A stretch of DNA of 62,000 nt from Chrysomallon squamiferum (Eukaryota > Mollusca > Gastropoda > Neomphalida > Peltospiridae). Within the stretch, counting starts at the first letter, position 1. Each line of letters begins with the position of its first letter. This document shows positions 13,191 through 25,951 of this stretch, piece after piece. The notes under the pieces were generated by a model that saw only the letters and a program-made list of their open reading frames with translations, made no database searches and was not told where the DNA came from. Location: positions 16,329,166 through 16,391,165 of the forward strand of contig CM022672.1 in NCBI GenBank assembly GCA_012295275.1. The letters are read 5' to 3'. The position numbers were made by a program, and so were the translations under genes.

Positions 13191-15923
13191 AGAAATTAAT
13201 ATTTAGGTTTCAAACAAAATCATAATTGATTGATATGTAAAATAACTGCAATTCTTAGATTTTTTTTAATGGTTCATTAATTTAATATTTTACTAATGAA
13301 AACTCTTCAAGGTACCTAGACATTTTTTATGTGTTTTCAAAATTTGGCCATCTCAAAATCACACAAATTTTGGTATATAGTAAACATTATGAAAATTTAT
13401 TTAATTTAAAAGTTATTCATACTATTAATAACAAACCTCAGTTTCTTCAGTATCTTGTGACTCTCTGTCATCTGTAAGTCATTTTTGTAACAATTAAAAT
13501 TCAAATATAGCTGAACAAGAAAAATAAATCACAAGTTTGCATGATACTTAAACATGAGAATTATTTTTCCAATATTACAAGTTTATAATATAAATTTATA
13601 TGAAAATTATTACTATTTCAAATAAAAAGTAAGATTATTACATTAAAAAGGTACACATTTTTTTTTGTTTTAAAATATATAACTCAATATTTTACAATCA
13701 TTTTACCAGCTATTTCAACATCTAAAGATGACTCTACAACTATGTTTTCTTGATTCTGAAAAAATGTATAAGAAACAGAATTATTAATAGTGCATCAAAG
13801 ATCAATAAAGCAAAAATATCACACATATTATGTTGACAATTTATTTGGAATATCAAAGGTTTTAGGTTTTATCTAGTCATAGGACCAAAAAAGACTAAGG
13901 AATTTTGTTACTGAATCAAACAGATCAGTAATTACTGACTCACATTTAAATAACAAAAGAAGAAATAAAGGCAAAAAATGAGCAACAACCCCCACCCTCG
14001 GTGAAAAAGGAACATCATATTAATTTGTTAAACATTATTACATTTAACCACAGTTGAATTTTATTTTCCTTAACTTTCAGTTAGATTAGATGTCATTACT
14101 AAACCAAAATGTAATGATATAAACAAACAGTCTTTAAAAGGGATAACATTTTACCTTTTCAAATTGTGAAATTAAATTTTGTTTAGTTTTTTCATTTTTC
14201 TCAGATGAATTTGATGTAATCTTCAAAATTCCTACATTTTCCTCATCATGATCAATGTCTTGGTTTGATCCAAATCCTGAAAATATTTTAAACAAGGGTA
14301 AATGGAAATTCATTATAAAATAAATAATAATTATGATTATTGCATAACTGAGTTTAAAGAAAAAATATATTTGAAATATTAATTTATTTCTGAATGTAAA
14401 TCATTTGTTAGAAAAATGAATTATTTGTGATATCAATCTCAAACTAAAACTTACCAGCAAATGTCAGCAATTTTGAAAGTATTGATTGGCTGTTTTCATG
14501 CAGTAATTTTGCAAAGTTCTCATAGTCCTTTTTATTGTGTACTGGTAGTGTGATGAGACATATCTTCTTCTTAATCTCACTATCATTCAGACATTCCACC
14601 AAAGCCGAACATACCACTTCAGCATTCTTTGCTAACAGGCCTGAAATTTGTTTGATCTTTTCATTAAATACAAATTCTACAAAATTAATAATTTAAAAAA
14701 AAAGACAAAAAAATATCAACATATATAATCTTTCTATTAATTTCAGTTAATTGAGAAAGAAAGTAAATTGTTCTCTTAATTTTTCTATCCTATTCCATTT
14801 TATTTGGTCAGAATATCTTTTAACTTTACAAAAAAATTTCTGCAATTCTTAAGAGAACAGTGCAATAAATGTACAGAATACAACCACAGAAGCAACAGTA
14901 ATTAAAAAACTCAGTGCTTAATTACAGTCCTTTTCACTAAATAAATTAAGTTTTGAAATAGATTTATTTTAATATAGTTTTTTGAATCAAAGATATATCA
15001 GATTACCATGTGAAGTAATAGGCATTTGCAGTGTCTGTAAATTATGAGATGCTGCAATCTTCAAGCTCTTATTTATGGCTTCTTTTAGATCATTAGTAGT
15101 ATACTGCTTTATCAAACAGTGAATCAACATCCTTGAAGCTGGCAAAGAATGTGCTCTAGTTTTTACAAATCCATCAGTTTTAAGAGCTGAAACTTTAATA
15201 AAGAAAGATTAATTAATTATTTAGCTAGTAATAGAGAAAGTAAGATATATATATATATATGTATACATACACACATATACACAGTGGTACCTTGACTTAC
15301 AAGTTTATTTCATTCCATGACACAGTGTGTAACTCAATTTGTCATATATCAAATCCGTTTTCCCAAATGAAATTAATTGAAATACCATTAATCCCTTCCA
15401 GTCCCACCCAAAAACCATCCCAATTTTTTGTAACGTGTTTTTGAATATGAAAAATGTATTTATAAATGGCAAAAACTGTATAAAAACAAAACAAAACAGA
15501 AAGTAAAGAAATAAACTGGTTTTGTGAAGTATATTTATCTCGGAGATCATACAACCTGGCCTAACTGAAAATGCAAATTAAAAATAAAAATTTGGCAAAA
15601 TATTGCATAAAATGCAAGCACAACACAACAAAGATGCTTCCACAGTGAGGTAACCATGTGAAGTAAATGAGTGAAATGCAGGATACTAGCGGCAGCATAT
15701 CTGAAGTTTACTCATAACTCAAACTTTGCTTGTTATGAGCAGTTGTCTTGCAACTATATATATATACATACATACGTACTGTGGTACCTTGACTTAAGAG
15801 TGCACCAACTCCGATTTTTTGTTTAGAGTTGCAAGCCAACTGCTCATAACTCAGAGAACTTGTAAGCTGGTGCACTCCTAAGTCAACGTACCACAGCATG
15901 TATGTATATATATATCTGCATAC

Positions 15924-15993
<70 letters not shown>

Positions 15994-18900
15994 TTTTTTT
16001 TTACAGTATTACTGTTTATATCAGTACCATTATTTTGTCTAAATAATATTTCAGTTAAGTGTAACAATTAATGCACCAAAAAAACTGATGTTCCATTTAA
16101 TTTCATGTCTAGTGGTTAAAACCAGCATTAATTTCATTTATGTATTTACTTCCATGGTCATGTTTAATGTTTTCAGACCTTGGAATCATAATCATATCAA
16201 GTACATAAAAGTGACTATTTCTCGATATCATTTGATTTTTACCGGAACTGTTCTACACTAAAAATGTTAACTAACAACTAATGCACAACTTGTTTCAAAG
16301 AAAACACTAATTAAGAAATATGGGAACAGTTCAGGTATTTAACTTGCAGTAAAACTGATGACAAATACAAAAACAAATCATTTCAGTTATAGAAAGAAAC
16401 ACATATAATGAAATTTAATTTACTATTTAAAATAGGTAATATCGTTAGGAAGGGTAGGGGCAGAAATCCTGAGGATGAATCTTTTGTATTAGTCCCTCAT
16501 AACATTAAATTATTTCACTAGTCAACAAATATTTTGAGAAGTTTGAATGAATGAAAATAATATTTCTGATTTGGCATGCTTAGTTTGAGACTGAATTCAT
16601 ACAATGAAATTTCATGTAATCTCATTAGGAACAATAAGGTCACAAGTAATGGAAGAACTTTTTTTATAATAGTCCTTATAACATTAAATCAATTTACTAG
16701 ACAGCAACTATTTTTTCGTTTGGTTATAAATGAAGATTTTGGTAGCTGAATTATTTTCTAATAAATAAAACATATTGATATTTTTAAGTTTTCTACTTAC
16801 TGCATTCACTCAGTTTTATTGCTTTAATATCTTCATGTCTCATTAATGGATGCTTAGTTGGTTCTGGAAATATGAAAGTTAGAAACACTTAGATACAATC
16901 AGATATTTGCTATATGCTGAATCATTCATAATACACATGAGAAGATAAAAACAATTTTTCTATCCTTTCAGAAAATCCTCTTTAAACACATTTTTCTAAT
17001 TAAAAATTATTTTACTTTTAAACAACTTATTATTTTATTTATATGAATTATTTTTTGTGACTAAAAAATAATATTATATTAATTATTAATGTGCTAGCCA
17101 ACTCGTTAAAAAAAAACGATAACTAAAACAAGATAAAGGTGTAAATATTGAGACCTTTTATCTGAATTCATTTACATTTCTGCAGTATTTAAAATATAAA
17201 GTTTAATGAATCTCACCTGATAAATCCTTGCATTGCCAGAAACAAAGAATAGATTCAGATTTTCCTGCACATTGAGAGATATTTCCTAGAATGAGCTGAA
17301 TATCAATACCATTGAAAGTGAAGATTCTTCCTGAAATGTTTAATTAAACATATAGAGTATCCACATAGTTAAAACACTGAGTAATGTAAAGATTTTCTTT
17401 TTGATAAACCTTTAATTTGTGTTTGTGTTAAAAAAAAATATCATTAAAACATTAGTAGAAATCTTTAAGTCAAATAAAAAGGTACTTTTGATTCCTCCTT
17501 AGATAGACCATACAAATGTCCTGTTACTTATACTGACAGGATCAAATATCTAGAACATAAATATGACCTGAAACCCTGTCAACAACTGACTTTAGATGCT
17601 GTATCAAATGACATTTGAAAAAAAAAATAATAATAAAAAAAAATTATATGTAAATAAAACTAAATGTAAATATAATTTTATAAACATCTCATTTTCTTTC
17701 AGTAACATCAATTATAAATTTAATTTAGACTCATTCTTGACATATAGAGTGGTGCATAACATAAATATTTCATAGCTTCATCCATAAAACTATATATCCC
17801 CAATATTTAAACATAACAGCTGAATACTTAGAAAACACATGACATAATAATGAATATAAAATGAAATTTCTAAGACATTTTGGTTATTATAAATCCTATA
17901 TCATGTAATGCACACATTCTCAAGCATGGGTCAAGCTGACTCTCAGACAAAGACATGCTACACAATAGACTGCTCTGATTAGCACATTGAATTTTCACTC
18001 ATTCAATGTTTAATAAAACAAAACAAAAAGAATCTAAATTTATAATGCTGCGAATAATTCAGGAACTAACTGAAATTAAAAACTGTTACCTTTTTCTGCC
18101 CCATAGCTTTGCTGCATGTACTTTGAGAGTAATATCTGAAACAGAAGATATTTAAATGTTTGCTAAACAATACCATTTTCTGTTTGTAGTATGTATCCAT
18201 ACAAATTTGATTTATAAACCATTGTTTTTCTAAAATATGTTAGTAATTACTTAATTACTTTTTTGAATTTTGCTATAGCAAATCATCTTTTTTATTTCTT
18301 TTTCAATGCTATTTTTTTCAGAAAATAATTATTGTTATGATTTGTTTTTTGTTTTGTTTTGTTTCTTTCTTTTTTTTTTTTTTTTTAGTTTTTTTCTGGG
18401 AAACTGAAATCAAATATCAAGGTAAAAAGTGTAAAAATCTTGAAAATTTAAATCTTCATTTTGATATATTGAAAGGAATATTGCACGGAAACCTTTAAAG
18501 GAAATAATAATAATAACTGTCAAAGGCTAAGACATACCTTTTTAATTGTATTGTTAAAAGGATCATCATATATAACAATGCCAACTTTCTCAATGATGGA
18601 ATCTTTTTTTTCTGTGAAATGTTTTTCCACAGCATTCAAAATAGTTGCAAAAACAATCTCTGGAGGATAGTTTAAGTTTCCAATACCAAGAGTAGGAAAT
18701 GCAATTGTCTTGTAATGATTTTTTTCACACAATGTCAAACATTCCAGAATGAAGTTAGTCATTTCGGTTGTCTATAGAAAATAAAGGCAAGAGTTAAATA
18801 AAGATGGTTGATTAATAAATTAATGCATCAGATCATTTCTATTATGTTAACTGTTGTTTAATGTATGATATTTGATAATAAATACATATTCATATTAAGA

Positions 18901-19893
18901 TGTATTAACATATGGAAAAAAAGAGTTGCATGCTTACTCACCACAAATGTTTCAGTTTATTTTCAAAGATATATTCTAGATGTTGTTTTATTCCATTATT
19001 TCAACATGATCATGTCTTAAGATGTATAACCACAAAGTACAGTAATTCTGATTAATTTTAATGTTACAGGCAGCATGAAAAGTTTACTGTATTATTGGGA
19101 ATGTATATAATTTAGAGGCCTGTGTGACAGATAATCTAGAACAAACAATTAGATGCTGTTTGAAGGAACTCCCTTCAGGAGTTATTTAATTATTTTTGTC
19201 ATCAATCTTTAGTTGGTGTTTGTGTGTATATGTATTCATTTATTTCAATTTGCAGCGTATTGTATGTTATAATTGTTGGTACTGTATTGTCATTCTCACA
19301 GTCTGGTAGGTAAATCAAGTAACTTTGCCACCAGAGAGAATTACACAGTAACATGGAAGTACAGATAGACTGGTCATATTAGAAGGGATTTAGCCTTCTT
19401 TATTTTTAACTATAAATATTTTAAACCTCGATTTCAAATTTAAATAGTGTGAAAAGTCTTGGTTTACATTAAAATGCACTGAATGAAGAATCTTAACATT
19501 GACAAATATACTGTCACTAGACATCTGAATGTTTGAAGTGAAAATTTAAAATGATTTATAAAGAAACAAAGATAAACAAATAAAGATAATTTTACAATAT
19601 ATATATTTTTTTGAATTCCTGAAATGCAAGAATTATAATCTGATGTTATTATTTTGGGACAAAATGTTAATTACCTTTTTATCATACACGGGCAGAGCTC
19701 CATGAAATATTGCCTTAACTCCTGATAATCTTCCAGGTCCTGTGACTGCAACTTTCCCTTCTTCAATTCCAGATTTATATTTCTCTCTACATTCTTTTTG
19801 AATCTGATCTCCTGCTGATTCAAGTAATGATTTTGAAATCATCCCTTGATTAAGATCTAAATGTTTGTTTGTGGAATTCACCAGAACATCCAC
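9094..19893 (-). CDS. Macrodomain-RING-Deltex C-terminal protein (PARP9/DTX3L-like fusion), 5' incomplete
   Basis: Fourteen exons read right to left: 19893-19675, 18771-18538, 18135-18090, 17330-17217, 16863-16801, 15186-15007, 14640-14455, 14276-14155, 13755-13707, 13471-13437, 13103-11810, 11406-10951, 9795-9596, 9178-9094. Phases agree at every junction except for one extra base inside the 11406-10951 exon. About 1,094 codons: macrodomain, degenerate macrodomain, acidic linker, KH-like region, degenerate macrodomain, RING-HC, Deltex C-terminal (DTC) domain, stop. In vertebrates the macrodomain protein PARP9 and the RING-DTC ligase DTX3L are separate partners in DNA-damage and interferon responses; here both sets of domains lie in one transcript model. 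Expected role: ubiquitin ligase guided by ADP-ribose. Three 1-nt frameshifts (near 12515, 11980, 11265) break the frame; they may be assembly errors or decay. The start codon and the first part of macrodomain 1 are not found and may lie beyond the gap or satellite. Confidence 0.8.
10951..11406 (-). CDS. Exon 12 seen: end of macrodomain 3, RING-HC finger and start of DTC domain
   Basis: The exon starts with the last helix of macrodomain 3, then a linker, then a full C3HC4 RING (about 11199-11085): CSSC, KCKHLLCQTC, CPVC, all eight ligands present. It goes on into the Deltex C-terminal domain with a run resembling the human family's G-x-M-P-x-G start, GYPYDGTIVINYSF and GGTQ. Length is 456 bp where the phases on either side demand 455; removing one A near 11265 turns a TAA-containing frame into VIIQHFKKLHLLNSL and on into the RING. 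Expected to recruit the E2 enzyme; acts with the DTC domain. Confidence 0.85.
11810..13103 (-). CDS. Exon 11 seen: KH-like region and degenerate macrodomain 3, with two frameshifts
   Basis: A 1,294-bp exon entered in phase 0 and left in phase 1. The first 200 codons contain IVIDSCHYEAAKKIIKKHL and similar beta-alpha units like the KH-type repeats of DTX3L and PARP14. Near 12515 the frame breaks: the upstream frame ends at a TGA at about 12498, while the matching continuation (CCDKLVIIGNNRDRTDEA) is one base off, implying a missing base. Near 11980 one extra base must be removed for the chain to run from SIGYIF into KTTEGKLQKMVIHAL, a typical macrodomain strand pair. The two shifts cancel, so the exon's end phase is correct. 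The third macrodomain has no VNxxN motif. Either both are sequence errors or the exon is decaying. Confidence 0.7.
13149..13187. repeat. (TG)n microsatellite in intron
   Basis: About 19 TG units just upstream of exon 13103-11810 in transcript direction. Confidence 0.9.
13437..14276 (-). CDS. Exons 8-10 seen: short acidic linker exons
   Basis: Three small exons (14276-14155, 13755-13707, 13471-13437; 122, 49 and 35 bp) with matching phases (1-0, 0-1, 1-0). They encode a hydrophilic Asp/Glu/Asn-rich stretch with no fold that I recognise. The smallest exons could be skipped without changing frame only as a pair (49+35=84 bp), which would permit an alternative linker length. Confidence 0.6.
14455..18135 (-). 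CDS. Exons 3-7 seen: degenerate macrodomain 2
   Basis: Exon 18135-18090 links to 17330-17217 (GIDIQLILGNIS, a macrodomain-like first strand), 16863-16801, 15186-15007 (ASRMLIHCLIKQY and the following amphipathic helix) and 14640-14455 (late helix and strand, with KKICLITLPV). All junctions after the first are phase 1. The strand/helix order fits a macrodomain, but neither a VNxxN motif nor a Gly-rich AFPxxGxG loop is present, so ADP-ribose binding is doubtful. In PARP9 and PARP14, tandem macrodomains likewise differ in binding ability. The domain call is by pattern only and is weaker than for macrodomain 1. Confidence 0.6.
15282..15760. mobile_element. Probable Tc1/mariner-type non-autonomous element, 3' end diverged
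   Basis: Starts CAGTGGTACCTTGACTTAC, a terminal sequence I associate with short Tc1/mariner-type elements, followed by GTAACTCAATTTGTCATA and near the far end CTCATAACTCAAACTTTG, internal words typical of the same group. The expected reverse-complement terminus is not clearly kept, so the right border is approximate. It lies in the intron between exons 16863-16801 and 15186-15007 of the Deltex-like gene. Confidence 0.5.
15779..15896. mobile_element. 118-bp palindromic MITE related to the neighbouring element
   Basis: Left arm CTGTGGTACCTTGACTTAAG and AGTGCACCA; right arm TGGTGCACTCCTAAGTCAACGTACCACAG, nearly the exact inverse. A TA precedes the left end; the matching base pair on the right is CA, so the TA target duplication is decayed. 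Almost the whole element can fold back. The terminal words match the start of the element at 15282, which suggests one family and a nested or adjacent insertion. Confidence 0.75.
15945..15991. repeat. (GA)n microsatellite
   Basis: About 22 GA units next to TA repeats, in an intron of the Deltex-like gene. Confidence 0.9.
18538..19893 (-). CDS. Exons 1-2 seen: macrodomain 1 (ADP-ribose binding)
   Basis: Exon 19893-19675 (73 codons, phase 0-0) opens with VDVLVNSTNKHLDL, the D-x-[IV]-V-N-S/A motif of macrodomains, then an AG-x8-C helix and FHGALP. Exon 18771-18538 (78 codons, phase 0-0) carries IAFPTLGIGNLNYPP, equivalent to the AFPAIGTGN phosphate-binding loop, followed by the closing helix and strand. 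Similarity is to the macrodomains of PARP9/PARP14/PARP15. The first strands of the fold (before the VNS motif) are missing, so at least one more upstream exon ending in phase 0 must exist; none was found between 19894 and the assembly gap. It is the best preserved of the three macrodomains and the one most likely to bind ADP-ribose. Confidence 0.85.
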
Positions 19894-20080
19894 CTAAAAA
19901 GAGACATTATATCATTTCTATGTTTCTGAAAACAGATTCCATTAAAGAATTAGATTTCATCTAATATTACAGATATTGATCCATAAAATAATAATAATAA
20001 TAATAACAATAACAATAAACTGAAAAAAGACTAATAACAAAACAATAACTAACTAACTAAAACTAACTAACAAAATAAAA

Positions 20081-20111
<31 letters not shown>

Positions 20112-20528
20112 ATGAACAATGGAAATTGTAATAATCCGCTTCAGTACCATACTTTATGCATGCACTGATATTAAAGGGCTGGTCCAAATAAAGACATATT
20201 TATGTGTTTTCCAAAAATATGTATTTACATGTAACTGGAATGGGAAATTACTTTAAAATCCATTTTTGAATTATATTTCAATATAGATTTTTTAATGTTC
20301 CTGGGATAAAAAGCAGGATAAATTTATGTGTGAAGTTCTATGTGACTGACCTGTGATTGAATGTTGAGAACTCATGACATCACTATTATTTACAATAACA
20401 TTGGTACTGTTTTAAAGAAATTTTTGGACTAAATGATATAAGAGACAATACGAGAAAATACACAGTCAGTTATTAATTAGTTATTCTCTGGGTTTCTAGG
20501 GACACATGGATGTGATAATGAAAATGTA
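19894..20528. other. Sequence between macrodomain 1 exon and the assembly gap
   Basis: Contains AAT and AAAT runs (about 19990-20110). I searched the minus strand for an upstream macrodomain exon ending in phase 0 and saw none. Confidence 0.4.
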
Positions 20529-20728
20529 NNNNNNNNNNNNNNNNNNNNNNNNNNNNNNNNNNNNNNNNNNNNNNNNNNNNNNNNNNNNNNNNNNNNNNNN
20601 NNNNNNNNNNNNNNNNNNNNNNNNNNNNNNNNNNNNNNNNNNNNNNNNNNNNNNNNNNNNNNNNNNNNNNNNNNNNNNNNNNNNNNNNNNNNNNNNNNNN
20701 NNNNNNNNNNNNNNNNNNNNNNNNNNNN
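20529..20728. other. Assembly gap, exactly 200 N
   Basis: A round-number run of N placed directly before the satellite array. The real gap length is unknown, and the array may be collapsed or extend into it. The missing 5' end of the Deltex-like gene may also be affected. Confidence 0.99.
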
Positions 20729-20751
20729 CTGTTGTACTTCGTTCAGTTACG

Positions 20752-23700
20752 TATTGCTAATTATTAAAACGATAGAAGCTCGGCGTCTTCGCAGGTTCCA
20801 TTTTTCGGATAATTACCGTACGTAATCTTAGTGAATACATCTCACGTAAGGGACATAACTCTAATCTCTGTCTGTGAACACATCTTACTAAAGGGAGATA
20901 ACTGTAATCGATATAATTTTTACTTTCCTTAGTGAGTACATCTCACGTAAGGGACCTAACTCTAATCTGTTTGTGAGCACATACCATTCAAACGAGATAA
21001 TTCTAATTGATCTGATTCTTCTCTATCCTTAGTATACACAGACACACACACACACACACAGACACACACACTCACACACACATAATCATACACAGACAAA
21101 AAGCTCTGGTACTTAATGCATATACAATTCTAAAAGAAATAAAATTCAATTAATTAAAAATTGCCAGAGAATTTAAAAACAAATAAAGTTCAGAATATTA
21201 ACAAAATACAAAAAGAAATAATAAATTCTGATATTAAAAAGTCGAATCTCTCAAATGACAGATTAAAATATTTTATTTACTGATTTTTTTATTATAACAG
21301 AAATAAGCAAAGTACACAGGATAAAACAAAAGAAAAAAGAAACAAATAAAGAACCACGTTGAATTATTAAAACGATAGAAGCTCGGCGTCTTCGCAGGTT
21401 CCATTTTTCGGATAATTACCGTACGTAAGCTTAGTGAATACATCTCACGTAAGGGACATAACTCTAATCTATGTCTGTGAACACATCTCACTAAAGGGAG
21501 ATAACTGTAATCGATATAATTTTTACTTTGCTTAGTGAGTACATCTCACGTAAGGGACCTAACTCTAATCTGTTTGTGACCACATATCACTCAAACGAGA
21601 TAATTCTAATTGATCTGATTTTTCTCTTTCCTTAGTATACACAGACCCACACACACACACAGACACACACACTCACACACACATAATCATACACAGACAA
21701 AAAGCTCTGGTACTTAATGCATATACAATTCTAAAAGAAATAAAATTCAATTAATTAAAAATTGCCAGAGAATTTAAAAACAAATAAAGTTCAGAATATT
21801 AACAAAATACAAAAAGAAATAATAAATTCTGATATTAAAAAATGACACATTAAATGACACATTAAAATATTTTATTTACTGATTTTTTTTTATTATAACA
21901 GAAGTAAGAAAAGTACACAGGATAAAACAGAAGAAAAAAGAAACAAATAAAGAACCACGTTGAATTATTAAAACGATAGAAGCTCGGCGTCTTCGCAGGT
22001 TCCATTTTTCGGATAATTACCGTACGTAAGCTTAGTGAATACATCTCAAGTAAGGGACATAACTCTAATCTATGTCTGTGAACACATCTCACTAAAGGGA
22101 GATAACTGTAATCGATATAATTTTTTACTTTGCTTAGTGGGTACATCTCACGTAAGGGACCTAACTCTAATCTGTTTGTGAGCACATATCACTCAAACGA
22201 GATAATTCTAATTGATCTGATTTTTCTCTTTCCTTAGTATACACAGACACACACACACACACACACACAAACACACACAGACCGACAGACACACTCACAC
22301 ACACATAATCATACACAGAGAAAAACCTCTGGTCCTTAATGCATCTACAATTCTAAAAGGAATAAAATTCAATTAATTAAAAATTGCCAGAGAATTTAAA
22401 AACAAATAAAGTTCAGAATATTAACAAAATACAAAAAGAAATAATAATTTCTGATATTAAATAACCGAATCTCTCAAATGACACATTAAAATATTTTATT
22501 TACTGATTTTTTTTTGTAACAGAAATAAGCAAACTACACAGGATAAAAAAAAAAAAAACGAAACCAATAAAGAACCACGTTGAATTATTGAAACGATAGA
22601 AGCTCGGCGTCTTCGCAGGTTCCATTTTTCGGATAATTACCGTACGTAATCTTAGTGAATACATCTCACGTAAGGGACATAACTCTAATCTGTCTGTGAA
22701 CACGTCTTACTAAAGGGAGATAACTGTAATCGATATAATTTTTACTTTCCTTAGTGAGTACATCTCACGTAAGGGACCTAACTCTAATCTGTTTGTGAGC
22801 ACATATCACTCAAACGAGATAATTCTAATTGATCTGATTTTTCTCTTTCCTTAGTATACACAGACACACACACACGCACAGACACACACACTCACACACA
22901 CATAATCATACACAGAGAAAAACCTCTGGTACTTAATGCATATACAATTCGAAAAGAAATAAAATTCAATTAATTAAAAATTGCCAGAGAATTTAAAAAC
23001 AAATAAAGTTCAGAATATTAACAAAATACAAAAAGAAATAATAAATTCTGATATTAAAAAACCGAATCTCTCAAATGACACATTAAAATATTTTATTTAC
23101 TGATTTTTTTTTATTATAACAGAAGTAAGAAAAGTACACAGGATAAAACAGAAGAAAAAAGAAACAAATAAAGAACCACGTTGAATTATTAAAACGATAG
23201 GAGCTCGGCGTCTTCGCAGGTTCCATTTTTCGGATAATTACCGTACGTAAGCTTAGTGAATACATCTCAAGTAAGGGACATAACTCTAATCTATGTCTGT
23301 GAACACATCTCACTAAAGGGAGATAACTGTAATCGATATAATTTTTACTTTGCTTAGTGGGTACATCTCACGTAAGGGACCTAACTCTAATCTGTTTGTG
23401 AGCACATATCACTCAAACGAGATAATTCTAATTGATCTGATTTTTCTCTTTCCTTAGTATACACAGACACACACACACACACACACACACAACACACACA
23501 GACCGACAGACACACTCACACACACATAATCATACACAGAGAAAAACCTCTGGTCCTTAATGCATCTACAATTCTAAAAGGAATAAAATTCAATTAATTA
23601 AAAATTGCCAGAGAATTTAAAAACAAATAAAGTTCAGAATATTAACAAAATACAAAAAGAAATAATAATTTCTGATATTAAATAACCGAATCTCTCAAAT

Positions 23701-25917
23701 GACACATTAAAATATTTTATTTACTGATTTTTTTTTGTAACAGAAATAAGCAAACTACACAGGATAAAAAACAAAAAAACGAAACCAATAAAGAACCACG
23801 TTGAATTATTGAAACGATAGAAGCTCGGCGTCTTCGCAGGTTCCATTTTTCGGATAATTACCGTACGTAATCTTAGTGAATACATCTCACGTAAGGGACA
23901 TAACTCTAATCTCTGTCTGTGAACACATCTTACTAAAGGGAGATAACTGTAATCGATATAATTTTTACTTTCCTTAGTGAGTACATCTCACGTAAGGGAC
24001 CTAACTCTAATCTGTTTGTGAGCACATATCACTCAAACGAGATAATTCTAATTGATCTGATTTTTCTCTTTCCTTAGTATACACAGACACACACACACAC
24101 ACAGACACACACACACTCACACACACATAATCATACACAGAGAAAAACCTCTGGTACTTAATGCATATACAATTCGAAAAGAAATAAAATTCAATTAATT
24201 AAAAATTGCCAGAGAATTTAAAAACAAATAAAGTTCAGAATATTAACAAAATACAAAAAGAAATAATAAATTCTGATATTAAAAAACCGAATCTCTCAAA
24301 TGACACATTAAAATATTTTATTTACTGATTTTTTTTATTATAACAGAAGTAAGCAAAGTACACAGGATAAAACAAAAGAAAAAAGAAACAAATAAAGAAC
24401 CACGTTGAATTATTAAAACGATAGAAGCTCGGCGTCTTCGCAGGTTCCATTTTTCGGATAATTACCGTACGTAATCTTAGTGAATACATCTCACGTAAGG
24501 GACATAACTGTAATCTCTGTCTGTGAACACATCTTACTAAAGGGAGATAACTGTAATCGATATAATTTTTACTTTCCTTAGTGAGTACATCTCACGTAAG
24601 GGACCTAACTCTAATCTGTTTGTGAGCACATATCACTCAAACGAGATAATTCTAATTGATCTGATTTTTCTCTTTCCTTAGTATACACAGACACACACAC
24701 ACACACACACACAAACACACACAGACCGACAGACACACTCACACACACATAATCATACACAGAGAAAAACCTCTGGTACTTAATGCATCTACAATTCTAA
24801 AAGGAATAAAATTCAATTAATTAAAAATTGCCAGAGAATTTAAAAACAAATAAAGTTCAGAATATTAACAAAATACAAAAAGAAATAATAATTTCTGATA
24901 TTAAATAACCGAATCTCTCAAATGACACATTAAAATATTTTATTTACTGATTTTTTTTTATAACAGAAATAAGCAAACTACACAGGATAAAAAAAAAAAA
25001 AAAAAAGAAACAAATAAAGAACCACGTTGAATTATTAAAACGATAGATGCTCGGCGTCTTCGCAGGTTCCATTTTTCGGATAATTACCGTACGTAAGCTT
25101 AGTGAATACATCTCACGTAAGGGACATAACTCTAATCTATGTCTGTGAACACATCTGACTAAAGGGAGATAACTGTAATCGATATAATTTTTACTTTGCT
25201 TAGTGAGTACATCTCACGTAAGGGACCTAACTCTAATCTGTTTGTGACCACATATCACTCAAACGAGATAATTCTAATTGATCTGATTTTTCTCTTTCCT
25301 TAGTATACACAGACCCACACACACACACATACAAACACACACACACACACACACATAATCATACACAGACAAAAACCTCTGGTACTTAATGCATATACAA
25401 TTCTAAAAGAAATAAAATTCAATTAATTAAAAATTGCCAGAGAATTTAAAAACAAATAAAGTTCAGAATATTAACAAAATACAAAAAGAAATAATAAATT
25501 CTGATATTAAAAAATGACACATTAAATGACACATTAAAATATTTTATTTACTGATTTTTTTTTATTATAACAGAAGTAAGAAAAGTACACAGGATAAAAC
25601 AGAAGAAAAAAGAAACAAATAAAGAACCACGTTGAATTATTAAAACGATAGGAGCTCGGCGTCTTCGCAGGTTCCATTTTTCGGATAATTACCGTACGTA
25701 AGCTTAGTGAATACATCTCAAGTAAGGGACATAACTCTAATCTATGTCTGTGAACACATCTCACTAAAGGGAGATAACTGTAATCGATATAATTTTTACT
25801 TTGCTTAGTGGGTACATCTCACGTAAGGGACCTAACTCTAATCTGTTTGTGAGCACATATCACTCAAACGAGATAATTCTAATTGATCTGATTTTTCTCT
25901 TTCCTTAGTATACACAG

Positions 25918-25951
<34 letters not shown>

